Shown in pieces: positions 1-7,022 of a DNA stretch of 11,711 nt. The stretch is from NCBI GenBank assembly GCA_016783285.1, contig JADHWW010000068.1:1-11711 (forward strand), given 5' to 3'. Positions within the stretch are counted from its first letter, which is position 1; every line of letters starts with the position of its first letter. The stretch comes from Anaerolineae bacterium. Its GTDB lineage: Bacteria > Chloroflexota > Anaerolineae > B4-G1. The position numbers were made by a program, and so were the translations under genes. A model generated the notes under the pieces. That model did not search any database, was not told where the DNA came from, and saw only the letters and a program-made list of their open reading frames with translations.

Positions 1-322
1 CCTTCGCCTTGTCGCGCTCGCGTTTGCTGGCGTATAACCCGCCTAGATTGCCGAGCGTCTGGGCCTCACGATTGCGGTCCCCCAGGCGTGCAAAAGCTGC
101 TTTTGCCTCGTCCAGGGCAGCAATTGATTCATCCCACTTGCCCTGCAAGCGGTAAATCACGCCCAGATTGTTCACCGTCTCGGCTGCTTCGATCTCGTTC
201 TTCTCGGCGACGAAAACCTCCTGAGCCTGTCCAAACTTAGTGGCGGCCTTCTCATACAGCCCCTCCTGGAATAGCCGCAACCCTTCTTCCTTCAATTCCT
301 GTGCAGAAGCCGTCTTCTCCAC
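1..322 (-). CDS. TPR-repeat protein, N-terminal part (runs off the left edge)
   Basis: Reading the minus strand from GTG at 322 gives an open frame of 107 codons that stays open to the window edge, so the 3' end is missing. The start is supported by a GGAGGT Shine-Dalgarno (329-334) six bases upstream. The visible protein has helical tetratricopeptide-like units: one around residues 10-40 (EEGLRLFQEGLYEKAATKF), one around 50-75 (NNLGVIYRLQGKWDESIAAL) and the beginning of a third (TLGNLGGLYASKRERDKA). The conserved NLG, Y, G and A positions are typical of TPR/Kinesin-light-chain-like repeats, which are protein-protein interaction scaffolds. It begins 28 bp after the stop of the XRE-type regulator and on the same strand, so the two are probably co-transcribed. 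Its partner or function cannot be told from this fragment. TPR assignment is fairly sure; any role is unknown. Confidence 0.75.
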   Translation of the reverse strand, partial: MEKTASAQELKEEGLRLFQEGLYEKAATKFGQAQEVFVAEKNEIEAAETVNNLGVIYRLQGKWDESIAALDEAKAAFARLGDRNREAQTLGNLGGLYASKRERDKAK

Positions 323-350
323 TACCGCACCTCCAATCTGTGATCTGCAA

Positions 351-1022
351 TCAATACGTAATGTCCAACAGCCCTTCGGCAATGGTGCGCAGTCCACCAG
401 CCGGCATGCGAGCCAGTTTCATCGCCACTTCCAGATATTTGATGTTGATGGGCTGAGTGACAAACTCCTGCACCTCCCTGGGAAGTTCGCGGAAATGGTG
501 CCATGCCTCCTTCAGCCGATGCCATTCTCCCACTGGCCCTTCCCGATCGTCGAGGAAGTACTCCAAAGGCAGGTGCAGATGGTGAGCCAGCGCATCCAGT
601 TCTGCCAGCGGGATAGGCCGCTCTCCATACTCGTAGGCGGAGAGGCGGCTGGTCGAACAGCCCAATACCTTCGCTAACTCTTTCTGAGAGATACCGGCCT
701 CCAGCCGCGTCTGGCGCAGGAGCGCCCCCACAATGCGGTGACGCAGAGCCAGTACCTCCTGCAGCGGCGGTGGATCTTCCTTTGTTGCAAGCTCTGGATT
801 CTGCTCCCAGAAACGTGCTATCGGAGTGTTGAGTACATAAGCCAGCACTTCCAACTCCGGCAGCGAGACAGGCTTGCGTCCATCCTCGTATGCTGTGATG
901 GTGCCTGTGGAAACCCCCAGTGCAGCCGCGCATTCCCGCTTGGTCTTCCTGGCTTGCTCTCGTGCGTCGCGTAGCAGCAGGCCAATGATGCGGTTCCGCA
1001 GAGCTAGTTTATCATCAACCAT
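351..1022 (-). CDS. Double XRE-family helix-turn-helix transcriptional regulator
   Basis: A DNA-binding protein of 223 residues (224 if the first of two adjacent ATGs is used). It has two similar XRE/Cro-type HTH units, about residues 8-73 and 92-157. Each begins LALRxRIxGxLLR and contains an AAALGVST or AKVLGCST recognition segment, then AYEDGRKPVSLPELEVLA or AYEYGERPIPLAELDALA, so the gene arose by internal duplication. A C-terminal helical tail of about 65 residues has no recognised domain. I prefer ATG at 1022: AAGGAGG (1028-1034) is 5 nt from it but only 2 nt from ATG 1025. Two HTH units in one chain suggest binding of a dyad as a monomer, or extended half-sites as a dimer (inference). 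It sits divergent to the nusA operon and upstream of the TPR gene. The class is clear; the target is unknown, though the shared intergenic region makes autoregulation plausible. Confidence 0.85.
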   Translation of the reverse strand: MVDDKLALRNRIIGLLLRDAREQARKTKRECAAALGVSTGTITAYEDGRKPVSLPELEVLAYVLNTPIARFWEQNPELATKEDPPPLQEVLALRHRIVGALLRQTRLEAGISQKELAKVLGCSTSRLSAYEYGERPIPLAELDALAHHLHLPLEYFLDDREGPVGEWHRLKEAWHHFRELPREVQEFVTQPINIKYLEVAMKLARMPAGGLRTIAEGLLDITY

Positions 1023-1043
1023 CATCCCCTCCTTACTGTAGCG

Positions 1044-1053
1044 TCTGATCAGA
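1044..1053. promoter_or_regulatory. Small palindrome in the 5' leader of the HTH regulator
   Basis: TCTGATCAGA is a perfect 10-bp palindrome lying between the predicted start of transcription and the ribosome binding site of the HTH gene. It is placed where an autoregulatory operator could act. A 10-bp palindrome can occur by chance and no second copy was noticed near the nusA promoter, so this is only a candidate. Confidence 0.2.
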
Positions 1054-1081
1054 AAAGGCCAGTCATTGTTCTCAGGCGTTA

Positions 1082-1109
1082 ATTATAGCACAACCAGGCA
1101 GGGCTACAA
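1082..1109 (-). promoter_or_regulatory. Sigma-70-type promoter for the HTH/TPR genes
   Basis: On the minus strand TTGTAG (1109-1104) is followed by a 16-nt spacer and a perfect TATAAT (1087-1082). Transcription would begin near 1075, giving a leader of about 50 nt before the HTH start codon. The match to the consensus is seen directly; activity is inferred. Confidence 0.65.
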
Positions 1110-1142
1110 AACGCGGAAAAATTGATTCGCGGCAGAAATTAC

Positions 1143-1171
1143 TTGCGTGTTCAGGGCATCTATGTTATAAT
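1143..1171 (+). promoter_or_regulatory. Main sigma-70-type promoter of the nusA operon
   Basis: TTGCGT (1143-1148), an ideal 17-nt spacer and a perfect TATAAT (1166-1171) form the best promoter match in the window. Initiation would fall near 1178, giving a leader of about 300 nt before nusA. It diverges from the HTH promoter, with the two -35 boxes about 34 bp apart. Confidence 0.75.
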
Positions 1172-1199
1172 CTAATCAGTATATGTGGTGTGGTGGAGG

Positions 1200-1224
1200 A
1201 AGTGGGCAAGCCCCACTTTTCTTT
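1200..1224 (+). terminator. Hairpin plus U-run early in the nusA leader (possible attenuator)
   Basis: AAGTGGG (1200-1206) pairs perfectly with CCCACTT (1212-1218) around the loop CAAGC and is followed by TTCTTT, so TTTTCTTT covers 1217-1224. This is the form of a short intrinsic terminator, only about 20 nt after the predicted transcription start. From memory, a similar GUGGG-hairpin-U element precedes rimP-nusA operons in several Gram-positive bacteria; I could not check this. It may cause premature termination or pausing ahead of nusA. Confidence 0.45.
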
Positions 1225-1353
1225 GTATACGGTCACTGAGGGCTTATCCGATAAGGTGCTCCCTGTCCTACGCTCGGGGCGGGCGTTCTCCAGGGACGAG
1301 AGTCGGGACGGGGTTTTTCGGATCGGTTCTGTGGAGTAGTGGCCCAGGTTGCT

Positions 1354-1376
1354 CCGCCGGGTCGCTGACCCGGCGG
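1354..1376 (+). promoter_or_regulatory. Perfect 10-bp GC-rich hairpin in the nusA leader
   Basis: CCGCCGGGTC (1354-1363) pairs fully with GACCCGGCGG (1367-1376) around the 3-nt loop GCT. No U-run follows, so it is not a normal intrinsic terminator. It may be an RNA structure protecting or regulating the leader. It lies about 30 bp upstream of a possible second -10 box. Confidence 0.4.
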
Positions 1377-1408
1377 CTTCAACGAGACAACGAGGGGAAA
1401 TAATTGGC

Positions 1409-1414
1409 TATAAT
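1409..1414 (+). promoter_or_regulatory. Possible second -10 box upstream of nusA
   Basis: A perfect TATAAT lies 66 bp upstream of the nusA start. No good -35 sits at the usual distance; the nearest sequences around 1384-1391 (GAGACAAC) match poorly. It could act as an activator-dependent or weak promoter, or be chance. Confidence 0.25.
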
Positions 1415-1480
1415 GCCCTTACCAGACCCGGCTTGTGATCGGAACGGGGGCCATAGATTCCCGTCAGCAGGAGATAGGCA

Positions 1481-3472
1481 ATGAAGTCGGAGTTCCTATT
1501 GGCATTCAACCAAATCTGTAGTGATCGCAGTCTACCCAGGGAAGTTGTACTCGAAGCCTTACAGATGGCGTTGGTGTCTGCCTACCGCCGTAACATCGGT
1601 GTCAACGCGGTCCAAAACGTCACCGCCAAGATTGATCTGGAGACCGGGCAAGCGCATATCCTCGTCGAGAAGCGGGTAGTAGTAGGGGAAGCCAGCGATC
1701 CCGAACAGGAAATCGCTCTGGCGGATGCGCGTGCTATCCAGCCTGACGTCGAAGTGGAGGGTATGGTGCTGGTCGAAAGCACCCCCAAGAACTTCGGTCG
1801 CATCGCAGCGCAGACTGCCAAGCAGGTCATCCTGCAACGTATCCGCGAAGCCGAGCGAGAAGTGCAGTACGACCATTATGTCCAGCAAGAAGGGGAGATT
1901 GTCCACGGCATAGTGCAGAGCATCAAGCCACAGGCCGTGACGTTAAACCTTGAAGGCACCGAGGCGATCTTGCCGCGTAGTCAGCAGGTGCCTGGTGAGC
2001 GTTACAATCTTCACCAGCGTCTGCGGACCTACGTGCTGGAAGTCCGCAAGACGGGTCGTGGCCCGCAGATCACTGTCTCGCGCAGTCACAAGAACATGCT
2101 GCGCCGGCTGCTGGAATTGGAGGTGCCCGAGATTTTCAACGGTGCGGTTGAGATCAAGTCCATCGCCCGCGAGGCGGGTTCCCGCTCCAAAGTCGCCGTC
2201 TCTGCCCGCCAGCCCGGAGTAGATCCGGTGGGAGCCTGCGTTGGTATGCGCGGCGTTCGTATCCAGTCCATTGTAAACGAACTGGACGGGGAGAAGATTG
2301 ACATTGTCGAGTGGAACATCAACACGAGTGCATTCATCGCTAAGGCGCTCAGCCCGGCTAAAGTGCTGAGCGTGCAACTGGAAGAGGGCCCGGTCGGGGG
2401 GAAAACCGCCAACGTGGTCGTGCCCGACGATCAACTCTCGCTGGCAATCGGGCGGGCTGGGCAGAACGCGCGGCTGGCGGCGAAACTGACCGGCTGGCGC
2501 ATTGACATCCAGAGCGTCACCGAGGCGGCCACATGGTCGTTGCAACGGGTGAATGAAGACTCAAATGTCCTCCCCGCGCTGGGTCTGGTGGCGGAATCGC
2601 TTCCCACCGTCGCCATCATCCTGCGACGGCACGAACAGGAGAGACTGCCCTATAACAGTGAAGAATTGCTCACGATGCGGCAGGTGATCGAAGGGGTTCA
2701 GGGTTATTACGCTTCGATCCGCGACGCTGAACGAGCGCAGCGCATAGCAGAGGAGGCGGCCCGCCGTGCGGCTATAGAGGCCGCCGAAGCCGAGCACCGC
2801 GTGGTTATCGAAGTGGCTCTCGCCCGTATCCCACCCCAGGCCCACGAGATTCCGCTGACCGAGATAGGTCTCAGTGCACGTGTACTGGGTCACCTGGAGC
2901 GAGCCAGGTTGGCGACCGTCGGGGACGTGATGGAACGGCTGGCCGAGGGGGACGAGGGATTGCTGAGACTGGATGGCATCGGCCCCAAGAGTCTAGCCGA
3001 GGTTAAGAGGTGCATTGAAGCGTTGACTCTGCCAGAGGTCGAGGAGGGTGTTCCTGCAGAGGAGGCCGCTGTTGAAGCGGAGGCGGAGCCAGAGGCAGAA
3101 GCGGCGTTGCCTGCTGAACCAGCTCCTGAAGCGCCGGTCGCAGTTGTAGAGGTAGTGGCCGCAGAAGAGGAGGCCATGCCGCCAGAGGTCGCTTTGGAAG
3201 CCAAGGCGGCGGCGGAGGCCATTGAGGAAGCACCGGCTGAGGAGCCCGCAGTTGAACCCATGGTTGAAGAGATCTTGGCCGAGGTGAGGGTCTCAGAGCT
3301 GGCCTTCGAGGAAGAGGAAGTAGAAGATGAAACCCGACTCGAGGAGGAGCGCAAGCGGGACCGCCGCCGCCGCCGGGAGCTGGTCTACGATGAGGAAGCA
3401 GGCGTGGTCGTCGCTCGCCGCCGACGCAAGAGGGACGACGACTCCGGCAAGTGGAACGATATCTTGGAGTAG
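1481..3472 (+). CDS. nusA: Transcription termination/antitermination factor NusA with extended C-terminus
   Basis: NusA binds RNA polymerase and nascent RNA and controls pausing, termination and antitermination. In the 663 residues I see the N-terminal RNAP-binding domain (about 1-125), an S1 domain (about 135-200), KH1 with GMRGVR (255-260) and KH2 with [10 protein letters not shown] (324-333). A coiled-coil-like stretch (about 411-445) is followed by a helix-hairpin-helix domain (about 457-515, GIGPKS at 499-504) that looks more like the RNA polymerase alpha C-terminal domain than the NusA AR repeats. An Ala/Glu/Pro-rich acidic tail (about 516-625) ends in two Arg/Lys clusters (624-632, 646-651). 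Typical NusA is about 350-500 residues, so the tail is the unusual part. AGGAGA (1469-1474) lies 6 nt before the ATG. It is the first gene of the operon; ylxR starts 7 nt after its stop. Identification is very sure. Confidence 0.97.
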   Translation: MKSEFLLAFNQICSDRSLPREVVLEALQMALVSAYRRNIGVNAVQNVTAKIDLETGQAHILVEKRVVVGEASDPEQEIALADARAIQPDVEVEGMVLVESTPKNFGRIAAQTAKQVILQRIREAEREVQYDHYVQQEGEIVHGIVQSIKPQAVTLNLEGTEAILPRSQQVPGERYNLHQRLRTYVLEVRKTGRGPQITVSRSHKNMLRRLLELEVPEIFNGAVEIKSIAREAGSRSKVAVSARQPGVDPVGACVGMRGVRIQSIVNELDGEKIDIVEWNINTSAFIAKALSPAKVLSVQLEEGPVGGKTANVVVPDDQLSLAIGRAGQNARLAAKLTGWRIDIQSVTEAATWSLQRVNEDSNVLPALGLVAESLPTVAIILRRHEQERLPYNSEELLTMRQVIEGVQGYYASIRDAERAQRIAEEAARRAAIEAAEAEHRVVIEVALARIPPQAHEIPLTEIGLSARVLGHLERARLATVGDVMERLAEGDEGLLRLDGIGPKSLAEVKRCIEALTLPEVEEGVPAEEAAVEAEAEPEAEAALPAEPAPEAPVAVVEVVAAEEEAMPPEVALEAKAAAEAIEEAPAEEPAVEPMVEEILAEVRVSELAFEEEEVEDETRLEEERKRDRRRRRELVYDEEAGVVVARRRRKRDDDSGKWNDILE

Positions 3473-3479
3473 TGGCGGC

Positions 3480-3779
3480 ATGAGCGAGAAATCTCAGCGG
3501 CGTAAGCACATTCCACAGCGCACGTGTATCGCCTGCCGCACGGTGCGACCCAAGCGGGAGTTGGTGCGCATTGTGCGCACGCCCGAGGGCGTAGTGGCAG
3601 TGGATGAGACGGGCAAGCACAACGGACGAGGAGCCTACCTTTGTTGTCAACGAAACTGCTGGGAGACAGCACTGGCACGGCGGCAGTTGGAGCGGGCCCT
3701 AAAAGTGACGCTGACGGCTGAGGCCGAAGCCCGGTTGCGAAGGTACGCGGAAACCCTAGGGGTTCCAGAAAACCCTTAG
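3480..3779 (+). CDS. ylxR: YlxR family (DUF448) RNA-binding protein
   Basis: A protein of 99 residues with the YlxR hallmarks: RTCIACR at 14-20 and GRGAYLC at 49-55, followed by a basic helical end. YlxR proteins are small nucleoid- or RNA-binding proteins encoded between nusA and infB; links to RNase P and to transcription regulation have been reported for the family. The frame stays open upstream inside nusA, but the ATG at 3480 is chosen because the protein then begins just before the conserved core and lies 7 nt after the nusA stop. A GGAG in the last codons of nusA (about 3466-3469) is 10 nt upstream, so translation is probably coupled to that of nusA. Placement in the nusA-ylxR-infB order confirms the call. 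Confidence 0.93.
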   Translation: MSEKSQRRKHIPQRTCIACRTVRPKRELVRIVRTPEGVVAVDETGKHNGRGAYLCCQRNCWETALARRQLERALKVTLTAEAEARLRRYAETLGVPENP

Positions 3780-3784
3780 GGTTT
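3752..3784 (+). repeat. Two similar small hairpins over the ylxR stop
   Basis: AACCC-TAG-GGGTT (3752-3764) and AAACCC-TTA-GGGTTT (3770-3784) are successive, nearly identical palindromes with 3-nt loops. The second includes the ylxR stop codon (3777-3779). They lie 40 bp before infB. They may be mRNA stem-loops that affect processing or translation between ylxR and infB, or simply a local duplication. No U-run follows, so termination is unlikely. Confidence 0.4.
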
Positions 3785-3825
3785 AGAGCGACACAGGAGG
3801 GTGGAAGCGAAGGGAGAGGGTAGAG

Positions 3826-5631
3826 ATGAGTGAGCAAGTAGAGGCACAGGAAAAGCGCCAGGTCGAGATACCGGACCTCCTGACAGTGCGCCAATTGGCC
3901 GCGTTGATGGACATCAGTCCCATCGTCGTGATTAAAGAGCTGATGAACGCTGGCGTTATGGCGAACATCAACCAGGAGATAGACTACGAGACAGCCGCTA
4001 TCGTAGCGCAGGAGTTGGGGTTCGAACCCAGGGAGGAATCACCGGCTGTACGCGAGGAGGTCATTGAAGAGGGAGTGACGTTGCTGTGGAAACGCCTTTA
4101 CGCTGGCGAAGACCCAGAAAAACTCAAGCCTCGGCCGCCAGTTGTCACTGTCCTGGGCCACGTGGATCACGGTAAAACCTCACTACTGGACGCTATCCGC
4201 CACACCGACGTGGTGGCCAGTGAAGCAGGAGGTATCACGCAGCACATTGGGGCTTACCAGGTCGAACACAATAAGCACCTTATCACCTTCCTCGACACCC
4301 CAGGCCACGAGGCCTTCACCGCGATGCGCGCTCGGGGAGCCCACACCACTGACATCGTCGTGTTGGTCGTGGCCGCCGACGACGGCGTGATGCCCCAGAC
4401 CATCGAAGCCATCAACCACACTCGGGTTGCCGGCGTTCCTATCATCGTTGCCCTCAATAAAATGGATAAACCCACCGTCCAACCCAACAGGGCAAAGCAA
4501 CAGTTGGCCGACGTGGGGCTGACACCCGATGATTGGGGGGGAACCGAGTTGTGCGTCCTCGTCTCGGCGAAGAAGAAAACTGGCCTGGATGACCTGCTGG
4601 AGGCGATCCTGCTTGTCGCGGATTCCGTAGAGATCAAGGCGAACCCCGATCGTCGTGCAGTTGGGACAGTACTGGAAGGACGGCTGAACCGCACCCGTGG
4701 TGCGACTGCCACTGTGCTGGTGCAGAACGGCACGTTGCGCGTGGGCGACACCGTGGTGATCGGCCTGGTTCATGGCCACGTGCGCAAGATGCTTGATGAG
4801 ACCGGGTGTCCTGTTCAGGAAGCACTGCCCTCGACGCCGGTGATGGTCATGGGCCTTTCCGGTGTGCCCGAGGCAGGGGAGATGTTTAAGGTCGTGCCTG
4901 ACGAACGCACCGCGCGGGCCATCGTCGCCAAGCGCAAGGAGGAACTGGCCGCCAAGGCCGTCGCCCCGGTCATGACCTTCACCCTCGACGACTTCTCCAG
5001 CCGCATCCAGGCTGGGCAGGCGAAGGAACTCAACCTGATCGTCAAGACCGACGTTCAAGGTTCTATCGAGCCCATTGTCAATTCACTGGAGCAGCTGGGC
5101 GGTGAGGGTCTGAAGGTCAACATCATACACGCCGCCGCGGGCAACATCAGCGAATCGGACATCAATCTGGCTATCGCCTCTTGCGCCATCGTCGTTGGCT
5201 TCCGTGTGTACCCCGATCTAGCCGCCCGTCGCTTGGCGGAAAGCAAGGGCGTGGACATCCGTTCCTATGATATCATCTACAAATTGGTGGATGAGGTGGA
5301 CAAGGCACTCAAAGGGCTGCTGGAGCCAACTTATACGGATGTGGTGATCGGCACCGCCGAGGTACGGGCCACCTTCAAGGTCCCCAAGATTGGCAGAGTA
5401 GCCGGGTGCTACATCCGCCAGGGGGAGGCGCGGCGCAACGCCCGTGCGCGGGTCTTCCGAAGCAAGGAGCAACTGTACGATGGCCATGTCAGTTCGCTCA
5501 AACGGTTCGATAAGGACGTGCGCGAGGTACGAACGGACTTCGAATGTGGTGTGGGTCTAGAGGACTTCCAAGCCTTCGTCGTCGGTGATGTGATCCAGTT
5601 CTATGTGAAAGAGCGGCAAGAGGCCGAGTAA
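3826..5631 (+). CDS. infB: Translation initiation factor IF-2
   Basis: IF-2 is the GTPase that brings initiator fMet-tRNA to the 30S subunit and promotes 50S joining. The 601 residues show an IF2_N module (about 19-66), then all G-domain motifs: G1 GHVDHGKT (111-118), switch I GGITQHIG (135-142), G3 DTPGHE (157-162), G4 NKMD (211-214) and G5 SAKK (247-250). Domains II-IV follow to the C-terminus. Only about 18 residues precede the IF2_N module, so the long variable N-terminal region of many IF-2 proteins is lacking. The family ranges from about 600 to over 1000 residues, so this is the short form and is complete. GAGGG (3816-3820) is 5 nt before the ATG. It lies 46 bp after ylxR. Confidence 0.98.
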   Translation: MSEQVEAQEKRQVEIPDLLTVRQLAALMDISPIVVIKELMNAGVMANINQEIDYETAAIVAQELGFEPREESPAVREEVIEEGVTLLWKRLYAGEDPEKLKPRPPVVTVLGHVDHGKTSLLDAIRHTDVVASEAGGITQHIGAYQVEHNKHLITFLDTPGHEAFTAMRARGAHTTDIVVLVVAADDGVMPQTIEAINHTRVAGVPIIVALNKMDKPTVQPNRAKQQLADVGLTPDDWGGTELCVLVSAKKKTGLDDLLEAILLVADSVEIKANPDRRAVGTVLEGRLNRTRGATATVLVQNGTLRVGDTVVIGLVHGHVRKMLDETGCPVQEALPSTPVMVMGLSGVPEAGEMFKVVPDERTARAIVAKRKEELAAKAVAPVMTFTLDDFSSRIQAGQAKELNLIVKTDVQGSIEPIVNSLEQLGGEGLKVNIIHAAAGNISESDINLAIASCAIVVGFRVYPDLAARRLAESKGVDIRSYDIIYKLVDEVDKALKGLLEPTYTDVVIGTAEVRATFKVPKIGRVAGCYIRQGEARRNARARVFRSKEQLYDGHVSSLKRFDKDVREVRTDFECGVGLEDFQAFVVGDVIQFYVKERQEAE

Positions 5632-5651
5632 CGAATCCCGAGTAACGAATC
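5624..5651 (+). repeat. Perfect 14-bp tandem duplication across the infB stop
   Basis: CCGAGTAACGAATC occurs twice head to tail (5624-5637 and 5638-5651). The first copy contains the last codons and the TAA stop of infB. The second fills the gap before rbfA and ends 10 nt before its ATG. This is a slipped-strand or repeat-derived duplication. It may have changed the rbfA ribosome binding region, which has no clear Shine-Dalgarno. Confidence 0.85.
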
Positions 5652-5661
5652 GTGAAGCCCA

Positions 5662-6039
5662 ATGGGCAAAAAGTATCAACGCCGGGTTTCTGACCTGATA
5701 CACACTCACTTGACAGACCTGCTGGAGCGGAAAGTCCACGATCCGCGCCTGGAGATGGTCACCGTCACCGACGTGGTGGTGACGCCCGACGCGCTCCGCG
5801 CCGATGTGCATTTCAGCGTGCTGGGTGGGACAGAGGCGCAAGCGGAGGCGCAGGCTGGGCTGGAGAGTGCGGCTGGCTGGCTGCGGCGCGAACTGGGCCG
5901 TCGGTTGCGGCTGCGCAACATACCGGAACTGGTCTTCCACTACGATACCTCGCTGGAGCGCGGTGAACACATCGCTAGCATCCTCGATGAATTGAGACTC
6001 AGTGACGACAAAGACGAACACTACTCTGAAACAGGCTAG
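5662..6039 (+). CDS. rbfA: 30S ribosome-binding factor A (RbfA)
   Basis: RbfA is a small KH-type protein that binds the 30S subunit and helps mature the 5' end of 16S rRNA, notably in the cold. The 125 residues match the family in length and pattern: basic N-terminus with QRRVSDLIHTHLTDLL, then DPRLEMVTVTDVVVTPDALRADVHF, and a C-terminal RLRLRNIPELVFHYDTSLERGEHI block, the usual IPxLxFxxDxSxxxGxxI signature. The ATG at 5662 begins the conserved core, though no strong Shine-Dalgarno is visible (GTGAAG upstream is poor); it may rely on coupling to infB. The 3' end overlaps the next gene by 38 nt in another frame. Position between infB and the DHH gene is as expected. Confidence 0.94.
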   Translation: MGKKYQRRVSDLIHTHLTDLLERKVHDPRLEMVTVTDVVVTPDALRADVHFSVLGGTEAQAEAQAGLESAAGWLRRELGRRLRLRNIPELVFHYDTSLERGEHIASILDELRLSDDKDEHYSETG

Positions 6040-6976
6040 CCGGCTTATCCAGTCGGCGCACCATCCCCTGCTTATATGTCACGTCGCCCCTGATGGCGAT
6101 GCCGTGGGTAGCCTGACGGGCCTGGACCGGGCCTTACGTAAGATGGGCCTGGAGCCGATTATGGCCTGCTCAGACCCCATCCCCGCTCGCTTCAACTACA
6201 TCCCTGGCGTCGAGGCTGTAGTGGGGTCTGTGAACAGTTCCTTTGATCTGGTCATCTCTCTCGACTGCTCCGACCTGGAGAGACTCGGCGACTTTCCACA
6301 GATGCCAGCGTTCGGGAGCGCACCGCTGCTAAACATCGATCACCACCTGACCAACCTGAATTTCGGCACTGTCAACCTGGTGGATCCCCAGGCCTCGTCC
6401 ACTGCCGAAATCGTGTTGCGGCTGTTGGAGTACATGGCTGTGCCGCTCGACGCCAAACTGGCCACTTGCCTGTTGATCGGCATCGTTGCTGATACACGCG
6501 GCTTCCGCACGAACAATGTCACCATCCAGATAATGGAGGCCGCGCTGCGGTTGATGATGGCCGGGGCCTTGCTCCCCTATGTCACACAGCACAGCCTTGA
6601 CCGCCGTTCGACTACTTCGATCGTCTTGTGGAGAGCAGCGATGGCTCTGTTGCAGATCGAAGACCGTGTGATCTGGACCAGTATCCCGCTGGTGATGCGC
6701 CGCGCGGTGGGCCACACGGGCAACGGTGACGCCGGATTGGTCAGTTTCCTCGTCGGCACCAACGACGCTGACATTGCCGTTGTCTTCACCGAGCGCGAAG
6801 ACGGTCGCATCGAGGTCGGGTTACGCGCTATGCCTGGCTTCGACGTCGCCCAGGTGGCGCTTCAACTCGGCGGCGGTGGCCACGCCCTCGCCGCTGGATG
6901 TACCCTTCCCGGACCACTGGAGGAGGCCCAGACCCGGGTGCTGACCGTGCTCCAGAATGTAGTGCGCAATGCATGA
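6002..6976 (+). CDS. nrnA: DHH-family phosphoesterase, NrnA-like nanoRNase/pAp phosphatase
   Basis: NrnA-type DHH/DHHA1 enzymes degrade 2-5 nt RNA fragments and dephosphorylate 3'-phosphoadenosine 5'-phosphate, using two metal ions in the cytoplasm. The 324 residues show motif I HVAPDGDAVGS (D31, D33), motif II D88 (LDCSD), the DHH triad NIDHH (113-115), the fourth-motif Asp in ADTRGFRTNN (D164) and the DHHA1 substrate loop GGGGH (290-294). All metal ligands expected of an active enzyme are present. The GTG at 6002 lies inside rbfA, overlapping it by 38 nt, and has no good Shine-Dalgarno; translational coupling is likely. An in-frame CTG at 6026 would be a less orthodox alternative. This gene commonly stands between rbfA and truB. 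Family is sure; exact substrate is inferred. Confidence 0.92.
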   Translation: MTTKTNTTLKQASRLIQSAHHPLLICHVAPDGDAVGSLTGLDRALRKMGLEPIMACSDPIPARFNYIPGVEAVVGSVNSSFDLVISLDCSDLERLGDFPQMPAFGSAPLLNIDHHLTNLNFGTVNLVDPQASSTAEIVLRLLEYMAVPLDAKLATCLLIGIVADTRGFRTNNVTIQIMEAALRLMMAGALLPYVTQHSLDRRSTTSIVLWRAAMALLQIEDRVIWTSIPLVMRRAVGHTGNGDAGLVSFLVGTNDADIAVVFTEREDGRIEVGLRAMPGFDVAQVALQLGGGGHALAAGCTLPGPLEEAQTRVLTVLQNVVRNA

Positions 6977-7022
6977 TCATGCCCCACGTTTCACGCTTCC
7001 CAGGCGTGCTCAGTAACGCACT

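Larger units (their letters stand above)
1178..1480 (+). other. Structured 5' leader of nusA without a recognisable gene
   Basis: About 300 nt between the predicted transcription start and nusA hold no convincing protein. The only open frame (1185-1403, 72 codons) has no Shine-Dalgarno and no recognisable product. RimP, often encoded directly upstream of nusA, is absent. The leader can form several hairpins. One (1200-1218) is followed by Us. CTTAT-CCG-ATAAG lies around 1245-1257. A two-tier stem pairs TCCCTG (1260-1265) with CAGGGA (1291-1296), enclosing ACGCTCG/CGGGCGT with a GGG loop. A 10-bp GC-rich stem is at 1354-1376. NusA operons in other bacteria are often regulated through their leaders (family knowledge); regulation here is inferred from structure only. 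Confidence 0.5.

Noticed and set aside
1178..1400. 6S RNA or another known structured RNA in the nusA leader
   Set aside because: The U-run hairpin near the start and the stems seen do not form the long rod with central bubble expected of 6S RNA; no known family was recognised.
1185..1403. 72-codon open frame in the nusA leader
   Set aside because: No Shine-Dalgarno and no resemblance to RimP or any known protein; it crosses two strong hairpins, so it is better seen as leader RNA.
3003..3650. Minus-strand open frames opposite the nusA tail and ylxR
   Set aside because: Ser/Ala- or Pro/Leu-rich translations that simply mirror the repetitive Ala/Glu codons of the NusA tail.
3770..3784. TTAGGG/AACCCT telomere-like motif
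   Set aside because: Only a single small palindrome with no array; it is a local hairpin, not a telomere or chromosome end.
4183..5058. Minus-strand open frame (291 codons) inside infB
   Set aside because: Antisense to the conserved G-domain of IF-2; its composition (many His, Gln, Arg) is typical of a shadow frame.
6971..6982. GCATGATCATGC palindrome at the nrnA stop
   Set aside because: A 12-bp palindrome inside the stop region of an operon with no other sign of a regulatory role; probably chance.
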